64,000 nucleotides of DNA from Nigrospora sphaerica (taxonomy: Eukaryota > Ascomycota > Sordariomycetes > Amphisphaeriales > Apiosporaceae). Below are positions 9,591 through 21,306 of this stretch, one piece after another (within the stretch, counting starts at the first letter, position 1; the number at the start of each line of letters is the position of its first letter). Position numbers and translations under genes: made by a program. The DNA lies in assembly GCA_018287875.1 (NCBI GenBank), contig JAGVVL010000002.1, positions 1,550,001 through 1,614,000 on the forward strand, written 5' to 3'. The notes beneath the pieces are model-generated. The model was not told where the DNA came from. It searched no databases and was given only the letters and a program-made list of their open reading frames with translations.

Positions 9591-11165
9591 TCAAATTCCA
9601 CTTATTGTCACGTCGCTCTTTTTTTTCTCGCTAAGTCGACTCTCCCGGACCACAAAATCCCGGGTGATTCGACGTACCAACCTTGGCTCTGGCCACAGAG
9701 ACTTTTGCGGCCTGGTCATGTCACACCACACCTGAATGCCATTTTCCCGCTGGCGCGGCCGAATTGCGTCAGCTCTTAAACTGCCGTCCCTCCACGAGAT
9801 CGGACTATTGCCCTTTGCGTAGCGCGTGACGACGGTTTGCCCATCCCCAAGGTAGACCTTCCAGTCGTCGAGCGAGGCGTAATCAACAGAACCGGTCGAC
9901 CGCCAGCTGGGAATCACCCCTTTCTGATCGCCGTATGGCATCGTCAAGAGGTGGACCGACTGCCTATCTTTGGTATACCAGGAGTGCCGAGTCTTTGTGC
10001 TTATGGGGCTCAATGGAAGCTTGCGCCTCCCGGGCGATAGGCAGCCAAAACACCAGACGAAAACGGGCTTGATCGTCGGGAGGGATGCTGCAAAGAAAGT
10101 GTCAGCCTAGATCCGCGAGCAGCCAGAATCGGGCATCCTACTCGACATGGCGACAAGGTTGACCTCGGCAATCGCCCAGACTAGGGGCCGTGCCACGGAC
10201 CAGGAAATATCCGTCTCGTCAATTGCCATTGCTTTGATCATGACGGCACCAGCGGCGGCGCTGGTCCTGAAGGGAGCCGGTATGAGCATTCCGTTTTTAT
10301 GATACACGATGTTTGGTAAGGGTAGATGAGCTTACAGGATTCCGAAAAGGAACATGGCTGCGGTACCAAACTTCTGGCCCACCGTGAGACGAAGCTTCAT
10401 GATTTGCTTGATGGGAATAACCATGATGTAGACATCTATCAGCAGATGGATAAGACGCGTGCCGAAGTAGAACCATGTGTTCGTGAAACCGCATTCCCCC
10501 CGTACTGAGGCATCCCAGAAGTGGTGGACCGGACGGCAATGGAATATGCTCATGAGGATCTGCATGAGAGGCACAAACTTCGTTAGATTAAGATTAAAGA
10601 AGGGGCTTCCGCTTACCTACCCGGACAATCAACCAGGCCAGGGTGAAGGGCAGTATGATCTTCACCGCAAGCCTTGCTTCTGGGACACTGAAGATGCGCC
10701 AGTACAGGCACAGGATCGATACTTGGCCCCAAAACAGAGAGGCGGCGTATATTAACTCGCTGGCAAAGAGGTGCAACTTCACGTTGTAAATGACCTTGGC
10801 GACGGGAGCGTAAGCGATATCCTGTACATGAAGGCCCACACCAATACGGATCCCTTTACGATCGGTCAGATACCAGGGCTAGGAAAGGAAGGGGTCAGGT
10901 GAACTTGTTCACGTATTCCACTTACAGGAATGACATAAGATGCTGTAAACGGTTGCCGCGACCTGTGATTACATGCCTATCAGCTCCTGTGCGACTGGGT
11001 TCGAAAAGACCATCCACTCACATAGGAAGCCAGGGCAGCGTAATCATCACACCAAAGCGGAGTGCGGGCCAGGTAGCGACTGAAGAACCGGCAGGCAACG
11101 CACACCGTTGTCGCGGTATACGTGGTGACCAAGACGGCCCGGAGCCTTCCCTGTTGGGACTCCAT
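9591..11165 (-). CDS. SAT4/Pth11-like rhodopsin-domain membrane protein
   Basis: Six exons are read from the minus strand: 11022-11165, 10926-10962, 10621-10853, 10336-10559, 10142-10266 and 9591-10087. The frame is continuous and gives 419 residues. Family hallmarks appear in order: CDDY after the first helix, GVGLHVQDI, LFASELIYAASLF with CLYWRIF, FHCRPVHHFWD, a TM with DVYIMVIPIKQI, then DISW...VEVN-like WAIAEVNLVAM, and SLPTIKP created exactly by the exon 5-6 junction. The SAT4 family are fungus-specific seven-helix plasma-membrane proteins related to the Pth11 receptors; ligands are mostly unknown. The weakest point is the exon 2-3 junction: frame is kept only with an AAAG acceptor at 10854, while the better-looking acceptor upstream gives a stop. 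No CFEM domain is present. The polar tail after residue 255 is unusual-looking but open. Confidence 0.8.
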
Positions 11166-13202
11166 TGGCGGACCGGGCGAGGAGATGGAACTTTCCTGGC
11201 GCTAGGTACGGAGAGGTCGGCGCTTCGGAAACCCAGGGTGATTCTGTCCGGCTCGGGACGTCGGACGGCGGGAAGTCGGTGGCGGTGCTGACACACAGAC
11301 CGCACCGCGTTGCGGGGGGGACGCTTATAAGCATGGGAATCTCGCAGAAGCCCACGACGGGAACGCCACGTTCCCCTGGCGAGCGGGAAGAGAGTCATGG
11401 GCGTGGCCCCGTACTATCGCCCTGGACCCTGCGTCGTGTTGGGACCTGGGCACCTGGGTATGTCTCCGCAACTATCTTGACTCTCGCCTGCATACGGGTT
11501 TGAACCGGGACTCAAATAGAGTTTGTGCCAAGATCAGCTTTCTACGATGGAGACAGATACTACCACGGCCGAGGTAACTGATTCGGTCCCTTTAAAAACC
11601 TCGGGGTAAGGCTGACGCCAACGGGCGAGATTACTGTTTGGGGCCGTCTGTAGCTGGACAGCCTCTAGATAAGACGTTTTGCGAACCTTGTTCCGCAGTC
11701 TAGTTACTGAACCATCCATTGTCTACTGGGGCGGCGCTCTTTCTTTCGATGCGGCCAAAATAAGGGACATGAGTTTGGTGACAAATAAGTCCAAGCCGAA
11801 TCGCGCCAATCTGACTCGCAGCGTCGACGTTGGACAGGGAGTTGTCCGCGGTGGCATCAGGGCCTTCGCCGATCAAAACGGGAGGGGTCAAATTCAGTCC
11901 TGCGGTAGTCCGCCCATGCTGGGTGGTGATAATACTCGCATCACGTGGGCAGCAGGGTGATTGTCTGCTATAACATGATATCTTGTAGATAGCGGGAGTT
12001 TGGGTGAGAGCATACCAGACGTACTACACCTGACCCCCTTCATAATTAGTGAAATAGCCATCAGGCAGACTCGTGTTTTGTTAACCAATGCCTCACTGAT
12101 TTCAGCTAAGAATTCTCAATTCAACAGATGCCACTAATGCAAGGTTTAATGATAGACTGGGTCCCGGGAACTCCTAAGTCTCCATGTGTTTTTGAGAGTT
12201 CAAGTCGGCCAGAGTCAAAATGATAGCATGCCCGACCACGCCGCGGCGGTTAGGGGGGCCGTCTAAGGACCGGGATAAAGAGCCAAACTGGCTGGCCAGG
12301 TTAAGACACGGACGAGTCCGAATAGAGAGTCTGGATCGTCTTGCGCCACTCCGTACCCGCAGCAAAATTTCCGGCGTGGCGTATAGGGCGCGCGACCCGG
12401 TTGAAAGCAGAGCACCCTCGGTGACAAGGGCGAGGCGGCCGGGAACAAGACGGGCCAAGGCTCCTGAGCCACCGGATTTTGCCGTAGGCCACGAAAGGCG
12501 CAGATCCGGGGGGGCGGCTCCACTGCACAGCCAGTTTTGATCAACAGAAGTAGGACATGGACGACTGTTCCTCAAGGGGCGACGATGACGCCGCTACTGA
12601 AAGATGTTCACCTAAAAAGCGCCGGGGGTTTGGGTTCGGTCGAGCATGGCATACTACGCGGTCACACAGGAAGAGATACGAGCTGGAAACAAAACTAAGT
12701 CACTTACGAAGAGCTGATGATTCCTTAAAAAAAGCTACGAGTAACTTATGTTAAGATAACAATGAAGTGGCGGGGCAAGAGAAGGTGATAGTAGTGTGTA
12801 TTAAACGTAGTAGCAACCAGTTATGGAGGACTTGGTAAATTTTTCCAACTACCATATACGGTGTTCAAACATCTTTAAAAACCCACGATGGGTCGAAACT
12901 GAAATGCAAGCGTGTGCAACGGAAGTGGTCAGTCAGTTGCGGCTTTTACTGGAAATAAAAGAGGTATCGATCCACAACTAGGTCGTAGTGTCGCGCCCAA
13001 GATCATGACCGGATTTCCCTCCAGAAAAACTAAAACCTTCGGTTGAAAATTCGACATTAGCTCTTCATTCCCTATGAATAATATACAAAGCTTCGTTATG
13101 TTCCTTCACTCGCGCCTCGTCATTAGTCAGAGTGGCTTGGGGTTCACAGTTTATATACAGGCCGCCAGTCATCATCCCGTGCAAAAATCGCCACTGTTTC
13201 TC
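11166..13202. other. Intergenic region, no supported gene
   Basis: This is 2 kb upstream of the SAT4-family gene and downstream of the secreted-protein gene. The stretch 12220-12575 is open on both strands but shows no recognisable protein. 12600-13140 is visibly AT-richer. A 65-residue frame at 12557 with a charged helix is too weak to call. Confidence 0.45.
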
Positions 13203-14262
13203 TTAGAATAGGAAAGCAGCCAGACCTCCGGCAAGGGCGGCCAGGTTGATGCCGTAGGTCACGGCCCCGGCCGTGACGGGCGTGGTGGAAGAGGGCGTGG
13301 CCATGGCGCCGCCGCCGCCGCCGCCGGTCATGGTGCCGTTGGGGCTAGCAGAGGGAGAAGGGGACGCGGCGGCGTCGCACGTGGTGTTGGGGCCGGGGTC
13401 GAGGGGGCAGGAGGCGTCGATGCAGATGCTCTGGAGGTGGGGGCCCTGGGCGGCCACGGCGACGGCGGGCGCGGAGCAGCGGTAGCCGAAGAGGGTGGTG
13501 AGGGCGGCACCGACGGCGGCGACGTCGGCGTCGGCCACGCCGAACGAGGCCGCCGCCAGGCCGACCTGCCCGATGAAGTAGCGCGTCTCGGCCTCGTCGA
13601 GGCCCATGAACTTGTGCACCTCGTACATGGACGCCTGCGCCGTGTAGGCCGCGAAGCCCGCCATGCCCTGCTGCGAGCAGCCCAGGAGCGAGCCGAAGAA
13701 CTGGTACAGGTGCGTCAGGAGGAAACTGTCGGGCGCGCGTCAGTATTGGCTAGGGCTTCAACCCCACGGTGGCATGCGCGGTCGCAAGTGAGACCGTCGT
13801 TACGTACTACTGTTCCGACTTCTCGTCGTTGGCCGCCATGTTCTTCATCAGCGGCTCGGCGCCGCCGCCGTCCAGGAAGTTGACCGAGACACCCTTGTCG
13901 CCGCCGCGGTTGGTCGAAGCAAGAGCACCGGTGAAGTAAGGCATCAAGTTTACGTCCTTATCCATGTATTTTCCAGGGGCGAGGATACCCGGGACTTTGA
14001 TGCCAACGTTGGGCTCGGTGTCTAGCCACGTTCCGTAATAAGTACGGCGAAAACAAAATTGGCCCGAAGGGGGGGGGGGCTCACAATTTCCGATGACCAC
14101 AGTGTTCACCACCAGAGTCAACAGTGTCATCTGGTTCTTGGCCGTGTTCTCCTTCAACAGTGCCTTTGTGTAGTAGTCACAGATGCTCGTGTCGTTGGGA
14201 CGCTGGGCAGTGGCAGTGCTGGCCGCCGCCACGGCGGCAATGGCTGTGGTGGAGAAACGCAT
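13203..14262 (-). CDS. Secreted, probably GPI-anchored fungal protein
   Basis: Exons 14085-14262, 13808-14021 and 13203-13725 give 304 residues. Introns are 63 and 82 bases (donors GTGAGC and GTACGT; acceptors GGCTAG and GACAG). The start MRFSTTAIAAV begins a signal peptide ending near ATAQ; the longer frame upstream begins with TTG only. The mature part has NDTSICDYYTKALL, VNTVVIGNYTEPNVGIKVPG, EQYFLLTHLYQFFGSLLGCSQQG and SICIDASCPL. Two of these are completed only by the splice junctions. I believe this is a conserved family of secreted ascomycete proteins without known activity. A Ser/Thr/Pro/Gly stretch and a hydrophobic C-terminus (YGINLAALAGGLAAFLF) suggest GPI anchoring to the plasma membrane or cell wall. 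Confidence 0.85.
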
Positions 14263-16136
14263 CTTCACAAGCGATAATGAGTGTATGTTCAAGGGGAGGA
14301 AGAAGTGCAACCGGGTGTCTGGTAGGAGATGTTGAGGAATAAGACACTTTGGCCGAGAGATGCGACCAGCTTTATGGGCCTAAACCTCTCCATGAAAGAA
14401 GTCCCATCGCACGCGAGCTCGGAAAACAGCCCTTCCGAGCGGACAGGCCCGACGATGGTGACGGGGCGCTCTAGTGGCCAGACGATAACTTAGCCATCTC
14501 TATGTTTTACCAACTGCGCTTGCAAGAAATGGGGGCCACGATCTGCCCGAGTGTCTTGAAAGGAGGTTCACCATTGCCCCTTTAGGAAAATAACGGGCGG
14601 ACAAGGAGTGTAGACCGTTGTCCGTTCTCTAGGGGAAGTTCAAAGCGCACGCGTAGCGTCGATTTCACCGCCGATCGCCTTGCACCTCCCCTCTGCTTCG
14701 GCCAGCTCGGTCTCGGGGTTCATTTCTCTCCACGTTCCAGGCTTTCCGGTCTATCGTGGTAGTTCGCGTAGTAAGTCAGTTACGATTCCTACTGCAAGGG
14801 GGCCCAATCAGCAAGAGCCAATTTCCAATAGTGCAGAGCTACATTACACGGGCGCATGCAGATGCGGACGCTAGTCAACCCCGGATTGCCGCTTGTCAGC
14901 TCGGCTGCAGCGACTTCCGGCGGCACCTCAACATCCGGGGGGAAATGACATCAGCCTTTGGATGCGCATCGAGCGTTCTTTCTCTCAGGCTGCTATGCTA
15001 CTAGACCTGCCGCCGAAGGTCTCGTGATACTATGTAATAGGGTTTCTCCCAAAGTTGATTAGCTACATTACTAAAAACGGGCACCAGCCCAACTAGGGCA
15101 GGTTGAATATAACCCAGCTTCATGGATGGGACCGGTGCAAAGTCAGCCAGACAGGGAGCAAACCCGATGAGACTGACGGCTGCCATTCCCTCGTTCAAGG
15201 CGCGGGTGACCGATTACTTGAAAACAACCTGCCGCGGACATCGAGCGTGACTTCCTTCTTAGGATGTTGTCTTCTAAGACTTTCCACCTTGTTATCTCTT
15301 GTACTACTCCTTTGCGAACTCTGGGACATATTGCCATATCAATGTGAGAGGCGCATAGAAAACCGTCCTGCCCGAGTCCCACGTTTTCCCTTCTTATGCA
15401 CCTCTGACCAACCGTTGACTGCACACATAGCTACCTCGGCGTCTCTTTTTGCCTAGTAATTATTGCAGCCTCGGTAAAAGGTCGTTGACAACCAAGATAC
15501 TTACCTAGCAACGCCGGTTGTGTTCTTCGGTTTGATCTTTCGCAACGAACATAGCCACGCAAAGCTGAACACCCTTTCAAGGCAAGGACGAATGGATGCC
15601 AAGTCCGGATGGGTTGCCATCGAGAGACAGATGTATACTCTGCACGAGGCAGTTTCTGGGCCGTGCACGATGCAGCCGGATTCGCATAGTCGAGTCCAGG
15701 CCAGCAAGAGGACGTGCAAAGGGTGACTCTCCCAACTTGCGTGACAAGTTGTTGTATCCAGAATTGACTCTCTCGTCCTTCTTCTTCCTAGTCGAATTTA
15801 TCCCCTTTTCCCTTTCCTGGTGTTAGTCAAAAATTTTTTTTTTTTTTTTAAAAATTCGGGTACCCAGACGGCAAGTGCCATCGTGTATGCTGGACAATGA
15901 CGTGGTTCGATCGGAACGAGTCTGCCAAGCCTTCTAACCAGTTTCCATCAATTTAGAGGGGGGCGCGCACCAGCCACAAAAAATCACCCCTCCATTCTAG
16001 ACACATTCTTACGAACTTACCGAAAGAAGTAACCTTCTCCCCCCTCGTGGCGCATGCAGAGCCCGCCTGTCCTTCCGTCACCAAGCAACCCATCACCAGC
16101 ATCACCACCACCCACCCGAATCAATTTCCCATTTGC
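14263..16136. other. Divergent intergenic/promoter region
   Basis: This is 1.9 kb between the divergent secreted-protein and GET5 genes. A homopolymer run of T flanked by A5 on each side lies at about 15830-15855. Small open frames (for example 15103-15456) show no family features. I see nothing else definable. Confidence 0.5.
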
Positions 16137-17213
16137 ATGGCCTCCGGCTCGCCGCACCGCCCCTCCGTGTCGCCCTCGACCACTCTCTACGCCTCGTCGC
16201 CCCACGCGCCCGCTCCGGGCCAACCCGCCATCAGCAGCAGCAGCAGCAGCAGCAATAGCAACCCCAGTCTCTACGCCGCGTACCCGTACCGCTCGAGCTT
16301 CCTCGACGACCCGCCGCCGGCCAGCACCCTCTACGCCTCGTACCCGTTTCCTGCTCCTCCGACCCAGACGCGCACGACGCGCCCACGAAACCACGCCCTC
16401 CTCGCCAACATGACCGAGGTAGCCTTTGCCAAGCAGTTCCTGGCGGCGCTGGACGCGCGCCCCATCAAGCTGTCGGCGGACCACGTCGAGGACCCGCGGA
16501 GCTACCCGGCGCGGAGCGCCGTATGTCCCCCCTCCCCTTTCTCCTCCCTCCTCCCTTCTCTACGTGCCCTCTTCCTTCGTTGATCGGCAGGAAAACGTCT
16601 TACTGACATCCCCCCCTCCCCTCCTTTCCAGTACATTCTCCCGCGACCCCCGAAGCCCATGTCCAAGCCGGCGGCCGGCGGCGCAGCGTCGTCGGGCGCG
16701 GGCCGGCCGGTGCCGGGTTCGGAGCCGTCATTCACCGTGACGGTCAAGTCGCTGCGCAACCCGCCGCTCGACCTGCGCCTGACGTCGCAGACGGGCAACA
16801 CGGCCGTGCTCGACGTCAAGGACGCCGTCGTCGCCCGCACGCACATCCCCGCCGACAAGATCAAGATGCTCTTCAACAAGAAGCCCGTCCTTGACAGCAA
16901 GGTGCTCAAAGACCTAGCCCCGCCCGGCACTACGACCCTCGACTTCACCGTCATGGTTATGGGCGGCGCAGCCACGGCCGCTGCGGCCGCAGCGGCGGCG
17001 GCCGCCGCCGCCGACGACGGTCAAGAGGTCCCCAAGGACGCCGGGACATCCAAGGCCGACGTCGTGGCCCAGGGCCCGAGCGGCGCCGAGGTGTTGCAGT
17101 CGCCCGAGTTCTGGGACGACCTGAAGGGCTACTTGCTGCAGCGCATACGGGACGAAAAGGAGGCCAACAACGCCTTTGACACGTTCCAAACGGCCTGGCA
17201 GAGCAAGACGTGA
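16137..17213 (+). CDS. get5: GET5-like ubiquitin-like protein (GET pathway)
   Basis: Exons 16137-16520 and 16632-17213 (phase 0; 111-base intron with donor GTATGT, acceptor TCCAG) encode 321 residues. Residues 92-141 (MTEVAFAKQFLAALDARP to LPRPPKPMSKP) match the Get5 N-terminal domain that binds Get4. Residues about 162-240 are a ubiquitin-like fold (FTVTVKSLRN to FTVMVMGG), used to recruit Sgt2. A poly-Ala linker follows, and the last 40 residues (FWDDLKGYLLQRI to TFQTAW) look like the C-terminal dimerisation helix. With Get4 and Get3 it would hand tail-anchored proteins to the ER. Residues 1-91 are an added Ser/Pro/Tyr-rich region with LYA-type repeats. The conserved part alone would start at ATG 16410 (230 residues). 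I prefer 16137 because codons there are strongly GC-ending and the context (GCATGGCC) is fair. Confidence 0.86.
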
Positions 17214-17611
17214 ATAAGCGGCACAGAGCGAACAAGGGACCTTGCGAGTAACGAGCAATGAATATAAGTCAAGAAAAGGTCTATTGGAAGCGGGCGGGCT
17301 GCAACAGAATTGATGCTGATCTTTTTTGGTTTTCGTACCATGTTAAGTGAGATTCCCCTGGCCAACATCAAATCTAGAACTTGTGTCACGCCTCGAGAAA
17401 ACCAACTTGACCAAGTTCGCGCCTCCAACCTGCTACAGTAGGGATGAGAGCCTGCAGAGAGCGCCCCCGCCAGTCCTCTCTGTCCTTTGCCCGCCAAAAC
17501 CTTGAGTTTCGTAAACGTCGTAGACCGTCTGCTCCTCGCATGTCTAGGCCCCCTTCCTAACCGTCGCCCCTAGCATGCTCACTCGGCTTCCCAGAAAGCA
17601 CCGCACGCCGC
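17214..17611. other. Convergent 3' intergenic region
   Basis: Nearly 400 bases between the stops of GET5 (+) and cofilin (-). It should contain both 3' UTRs. I see no hairpin or repeat that stands out. Confidence 0.5.
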
Positions 17612-18539
17612 TTAGGCGAGACCCTTGCTGACGGTCTTGAGTACGGTTTCGTACTCGATGTCGTCCTGGTCGTTGGCCTGCAGCTCAGTAGCGATGCCGT
17701 TCAGGGACCGCTTAAGAGCGTCCTTGGACGAGGCGTAAGTCATCTTGGCCTGGGGCACGGTTAGTATACGCGCGTAAGTGCAACATGGAGAAGGTGCGGG
17801 TCGAGTAGGGGTGGGGGGAGACCGACCATAACACCGGCATCATCGGGCGACCAGGCAATGAAGGTGATCTTGTTTCGCGCACCCTCGCCCGAGGCCAGCT
17901 GGTATTCGAAGTCGTAGACGGCGTATCGGGGGCCCTTGCCAACAGCACCCTGGTGATCTCTTGGTTAGCATGCACATGCCGCGGGTACCGACCGGGGGTG
18001 ATTCGAGGTGTTGGCCGGGACATACGCTCTTGCTCTTGGTGGTGGAGTTGACCAGCTTCTCACGGAACGCCTCCCAGTCGCCCTCAGCCGAGGCCTCCTC
18101 GACAACGATCTGGCGGAGGTCGTCGGACAGCTTGAAGATGATGTACTTGTACTTCTTGCTGAGCTTCAAGTCGTTGAAGGTCGATATGCAATCCTGTGCG
18201 ACGGTAGCTCTGTTACCAAGGGGAGGGGCACGTCAGCACGTGTTCGTATCTTCGTCATCCGTCGAGCGACGGAGCGACGGACAGGGGGGCGAGGGACGAC
18301 CAAGAACCGGTTACGCCGCCACAGCCCCTCTGGATCGCCGTGGTGGTTCATGGCAAGGAGGGGTGGGAACGCGGCATGGCGGGCGGGCGAGGGTCTACAC
18401 GGGGCAGGAGAGGGGCAGGGAAGAAAGGGGAGACGAACCCTGATTGAGACTGAATGAGAGGAGGGGCCACAGGTCAGTCACTGTCCATTCTCACGATGCG
18501 GCCCAATTGATGGGCGATAGGGAGGGGCCTACTCACCAT
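17612..18539 (-). CDS. cof1: Cofilin (actin-depolymerising factor)
   Basis: Five coding exons, 18537-18539 (ATG only), 18439-18449 (11 nt), 18026-18209, 17827-17949 and 17612-17749, give 152 residues, the normal cofilin length. The joined start reads [20 protein letters not shown]. Later blocks are [45 protein letters not shown] and [17 protein letters not shown], the last including the actin-binding long helix. Cofilin severs and depolymerises ADP-actin filaments in the cytoplasm, and the Ser residues near the N-terminus are the region controlled by phosphorylation in other organisms. All coding introns keep frame and have GT/AG ends. A further intron is likely in the 5' UTR (donor GTAAGT at 18845, branch CTAAC, acceptor CAACAG at 18588), so the start-codon exon would be about 51 nt. 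Confidence 0.95.
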
Positions 18540-21306
18540 TGCGGGCGGTTGATGCTGGATTTGTGCACGAAACGGGCGTGTCTGAGACTGTTGGTGGTGA
18601 AGAAAGCTGGTTAGCGGGGTAGTAGTGGTGGGCGTGAGCGGAAGCGCGAGGGGGAGCAGCAACAGCAACAAGCAGCCACGAAAAGCAAAGCAAGACGCCG
18701 GCAGCTGGAGGGCAGGGCCAAATGTAGTGGCGAGGTATATGTAGGTAGGTAGCCCGTAGAGACGAGGGGAGACGACGCGAGGCAAGGCAGGCAGAAGCCA
18801 AGCTGTGTGGCTTGGTGATACCGAGCAAGCGAGGGACTCACTTACTTGAGGGTTGACTGGAGCTGGTGCGTCTGCCGCCGGCTGACTGGGACTTCTGTTC
18901 GTTGGTAGGGAGATGGGTGGTAGAGCAAGCGGTAAGCTGGATGTGGATGGGAGTGGAAGTGAAAGATGTTTTTAGTGTGGTTGCCGTGGTCGCAATCACA
19001 GCCAGCGAATACAATGCGGGAGCGAGGGAGGCCAAGTGGGTGGTGGGCAGAGAGCGTGTGGGCTGCCTGGCCGAGTGGATGCGGCATGGAAAGCAGCCCA
19101 CCTACCCATCCATTCACACCTCTCATTATCTCTCTTTCTCTCTCCCTCCCACCCTCTCTCTCCGTCTCCCTCTCTCTGACCCACCAGTGCCAGGGCCAGG
19201 CTGTTAACAGTCCGTCTACCTACCTACCTCATTCCTCGCACTTTCCCGTTATCCATCATCCACCCCTCCGAGGTACCTGGCGTCCAGGGCAGTACCGCCC
19301 AGGCCTGGGTAGCAAAGCGTCCAGGTGGAGAGGTATAGAATGGGATTAATTGTATACGTACAGCATGCATCCTGGCAGCTGGGCAGGTCGTCATCGCCCG
19401 GCTCCTCCTCCTGCCCCGTCTGCCTCACTCTTCTCTCCCACTCTCCAGCTTCGTACCTGATCAACACAAGGACCGCAATCAAATATATCCACGGGGTGCC
19501 ATCACCACCTGACAACCCAAGCCTGAGGGGCCCTGTGAGCCTAACAACCTTTGCCTAGGTACCCAGCCCGCCGGTGGGGTCGAAGCTCCTTAACGGGCCG
19601 CCCAGAGCAAGGAAGCAAGCAGGCTGGAAGAGCAAGAAAACCGACCTACCGACTAACCGACCACATCCCGGCTGCTCGAGCGATGGCCATCCTGTCAACA
19701 GTGCATTTTCCGTTATTAACCCGATCCATCATTGTATTTGGCATCCCTCCGGCCTTCCGTTCGCCCCCTGTCCGCCGCCATCATCGTCCACAATGGGCTG
19801 GAAGGAGCTGAGAAGCCCGCTATGGCCCGTGCTGTTCTGGCACAAACCAGGCAATGCTACTTCCCATCCATGCTTCCCATGCTTTTTGGTTTTGCCTTGC
19901 TGCCCCTCCAGCATGGAAGCAAACCAGAGGATGACATCTCATTACCCCCCCCCCTCGTCATCATTCATCCCAACCCATTAAATACCCCTCTCCCCCTGGT
20001 CGAATAGACAGCCCCCCTCCCTCCCTCTTCGCTGTTCCCCGAGGCCGGGTCTCGCAGACGAAAATAAAAATTAGCTGGAGCATACCCTGGTACCTCTCAG
20101 GCCCGTTCGGACAAGACCGCACAACATACGGAGACAGAGGGAAAGCTTCGACCTCCAGAAGGTCGTTGCCTCGGGGGCCCTCCTCCACACCCACTCCCCC
20201 CTCTCTGTCCTTCTCCACCCCTTCCACCTACGCGGAAAAATGACCACGCATGCGTCATCGCACGCGCGCAGTCCCGGAGCACGAGGTATACAAAAAAATC
20301 CCAGCAAGTACTAATCATTGTAGACGCGAACGTACCCTCATAACGCCGGCATAACATGGGGATGACCACGCGGCTGCAGGCGTAAGCTCGTTCGTCCCCC
20401 AAAACAAGACAAAGGTATAAAGATACACGTAGCTGCCTGTTCCAGCACTAAACGGAAGGGATGCTGGACTTGTAGCTTGTGGCAGAAAGAAAGAGGCCAG
20501 CCTGTTTCACGATAGCCAGGCGCAATGACAAACCCCCCCTTGTCAAGTTAGTTGGAACCTGGCAATCTGGTCCGCTGCCTCGGCAACCGGGAAGAGAGAA
20601 CAGCAGCACCGCGACGCCCTTTCTGCTCCTCTCTCTTATAGTTTGTACGTACAGGATGGTCAGGGGCCGAGCACCGCCCGGAAGGGGTGGAGGGTAGGTT
20701 ACGAGCGGTCGTCCTGCATCAGGCTCCACTTGCCCCCCGGGAGGGGGGGGGGGCAGAGAGAACATCACGACTCCAACCTCCAGCAGCACACAGGCTCGTG
20801 CTTTTCAAAGTCTGCGGCGTGACCTGTAGGTCCCCTATCGTCAACATGACCTAATATGGGAAAGGCTGGCTGCCTGATGCGACCCTACGTCAAACCTAAG
20901 TCCGCAGACTAGACTTTACTCTGGCGCTTGGGTACACCATGCTTACGCGTTTCCAACGAAGCGCAAGTTGCAACACTACTCAAGCGACGCGTTTCCAACA
21001 AGGCACAGGTTGCACCCTTACCTGGGCAACGCGTCCCCATGACGGGGCTCAAAGCGGCGCCCCATTACTTCGGGAACCAGACAAGAACTTCGTTCAAGTC
21101 GTCAGTCAGTTCTCGTCATGATTGTTCTAACTAGAAGCCACTATTATACAACTCTGCAACGCCATTGGGGATATCAACAGGGGGTACAGATGGCTGAGAG
21201 AGGAGAGTTATACGCCCACAAATCGGATTCCGTCCGTCAACTCCGATGCCAAATGCCCCTTTAATCCAGTGCTTTTGGTACAAGAAAACGCCAATACATC
21301 AGTGTT
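18540..21306. other. Cofilin 5' region and HSP60 3' region
   Basis: The first 300 bases carry the probable cofilin 5'-UTR exon and intron (18588-18845). The rest, to the HSP60 stop, holds pyrimidine-rich tracts (about 19130-19240), AGGTACCT-type palindromes (19271, 19555) and a degenerate 42-bp tandem repeat (20945-21060). No protein-coding gene is convincing. Confidence 0.5.
20945..21060. repeat. Degenerate 42-bp tandem repeat
   Basis: Units begin with acgcgtttccaac at 20945, the same at 20987, and acgcgtccccatg at 21029: an exact 42-base period. Copies 1 and 2 share about two thirds of positions and copy 3 decays. The array lies 250-360 bases downstream of the HSP60 stop codon. Confidence 0.75.

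Noticed and set aside
11480..11515. T-arm-like string (gggtttgaaccggg) suggesting a second tRNA
   Set aside because: No acceptor, D or anticodon arms can be formed around it on either strand.
12220..12575. Overlapping frames on both strands in the SAT4-upstream region
   Set aside because: Both strands are open because the stretch is locally GC-rich; neither product resembles a family.
12557..12754. Short frame with a charged, leucine-containing helix, possibly a remnant of a DNA-binding protein
   Set aside because: It lacks the Zn2Cys6 Cys pattern and the bZIP basic signature; too short to support.
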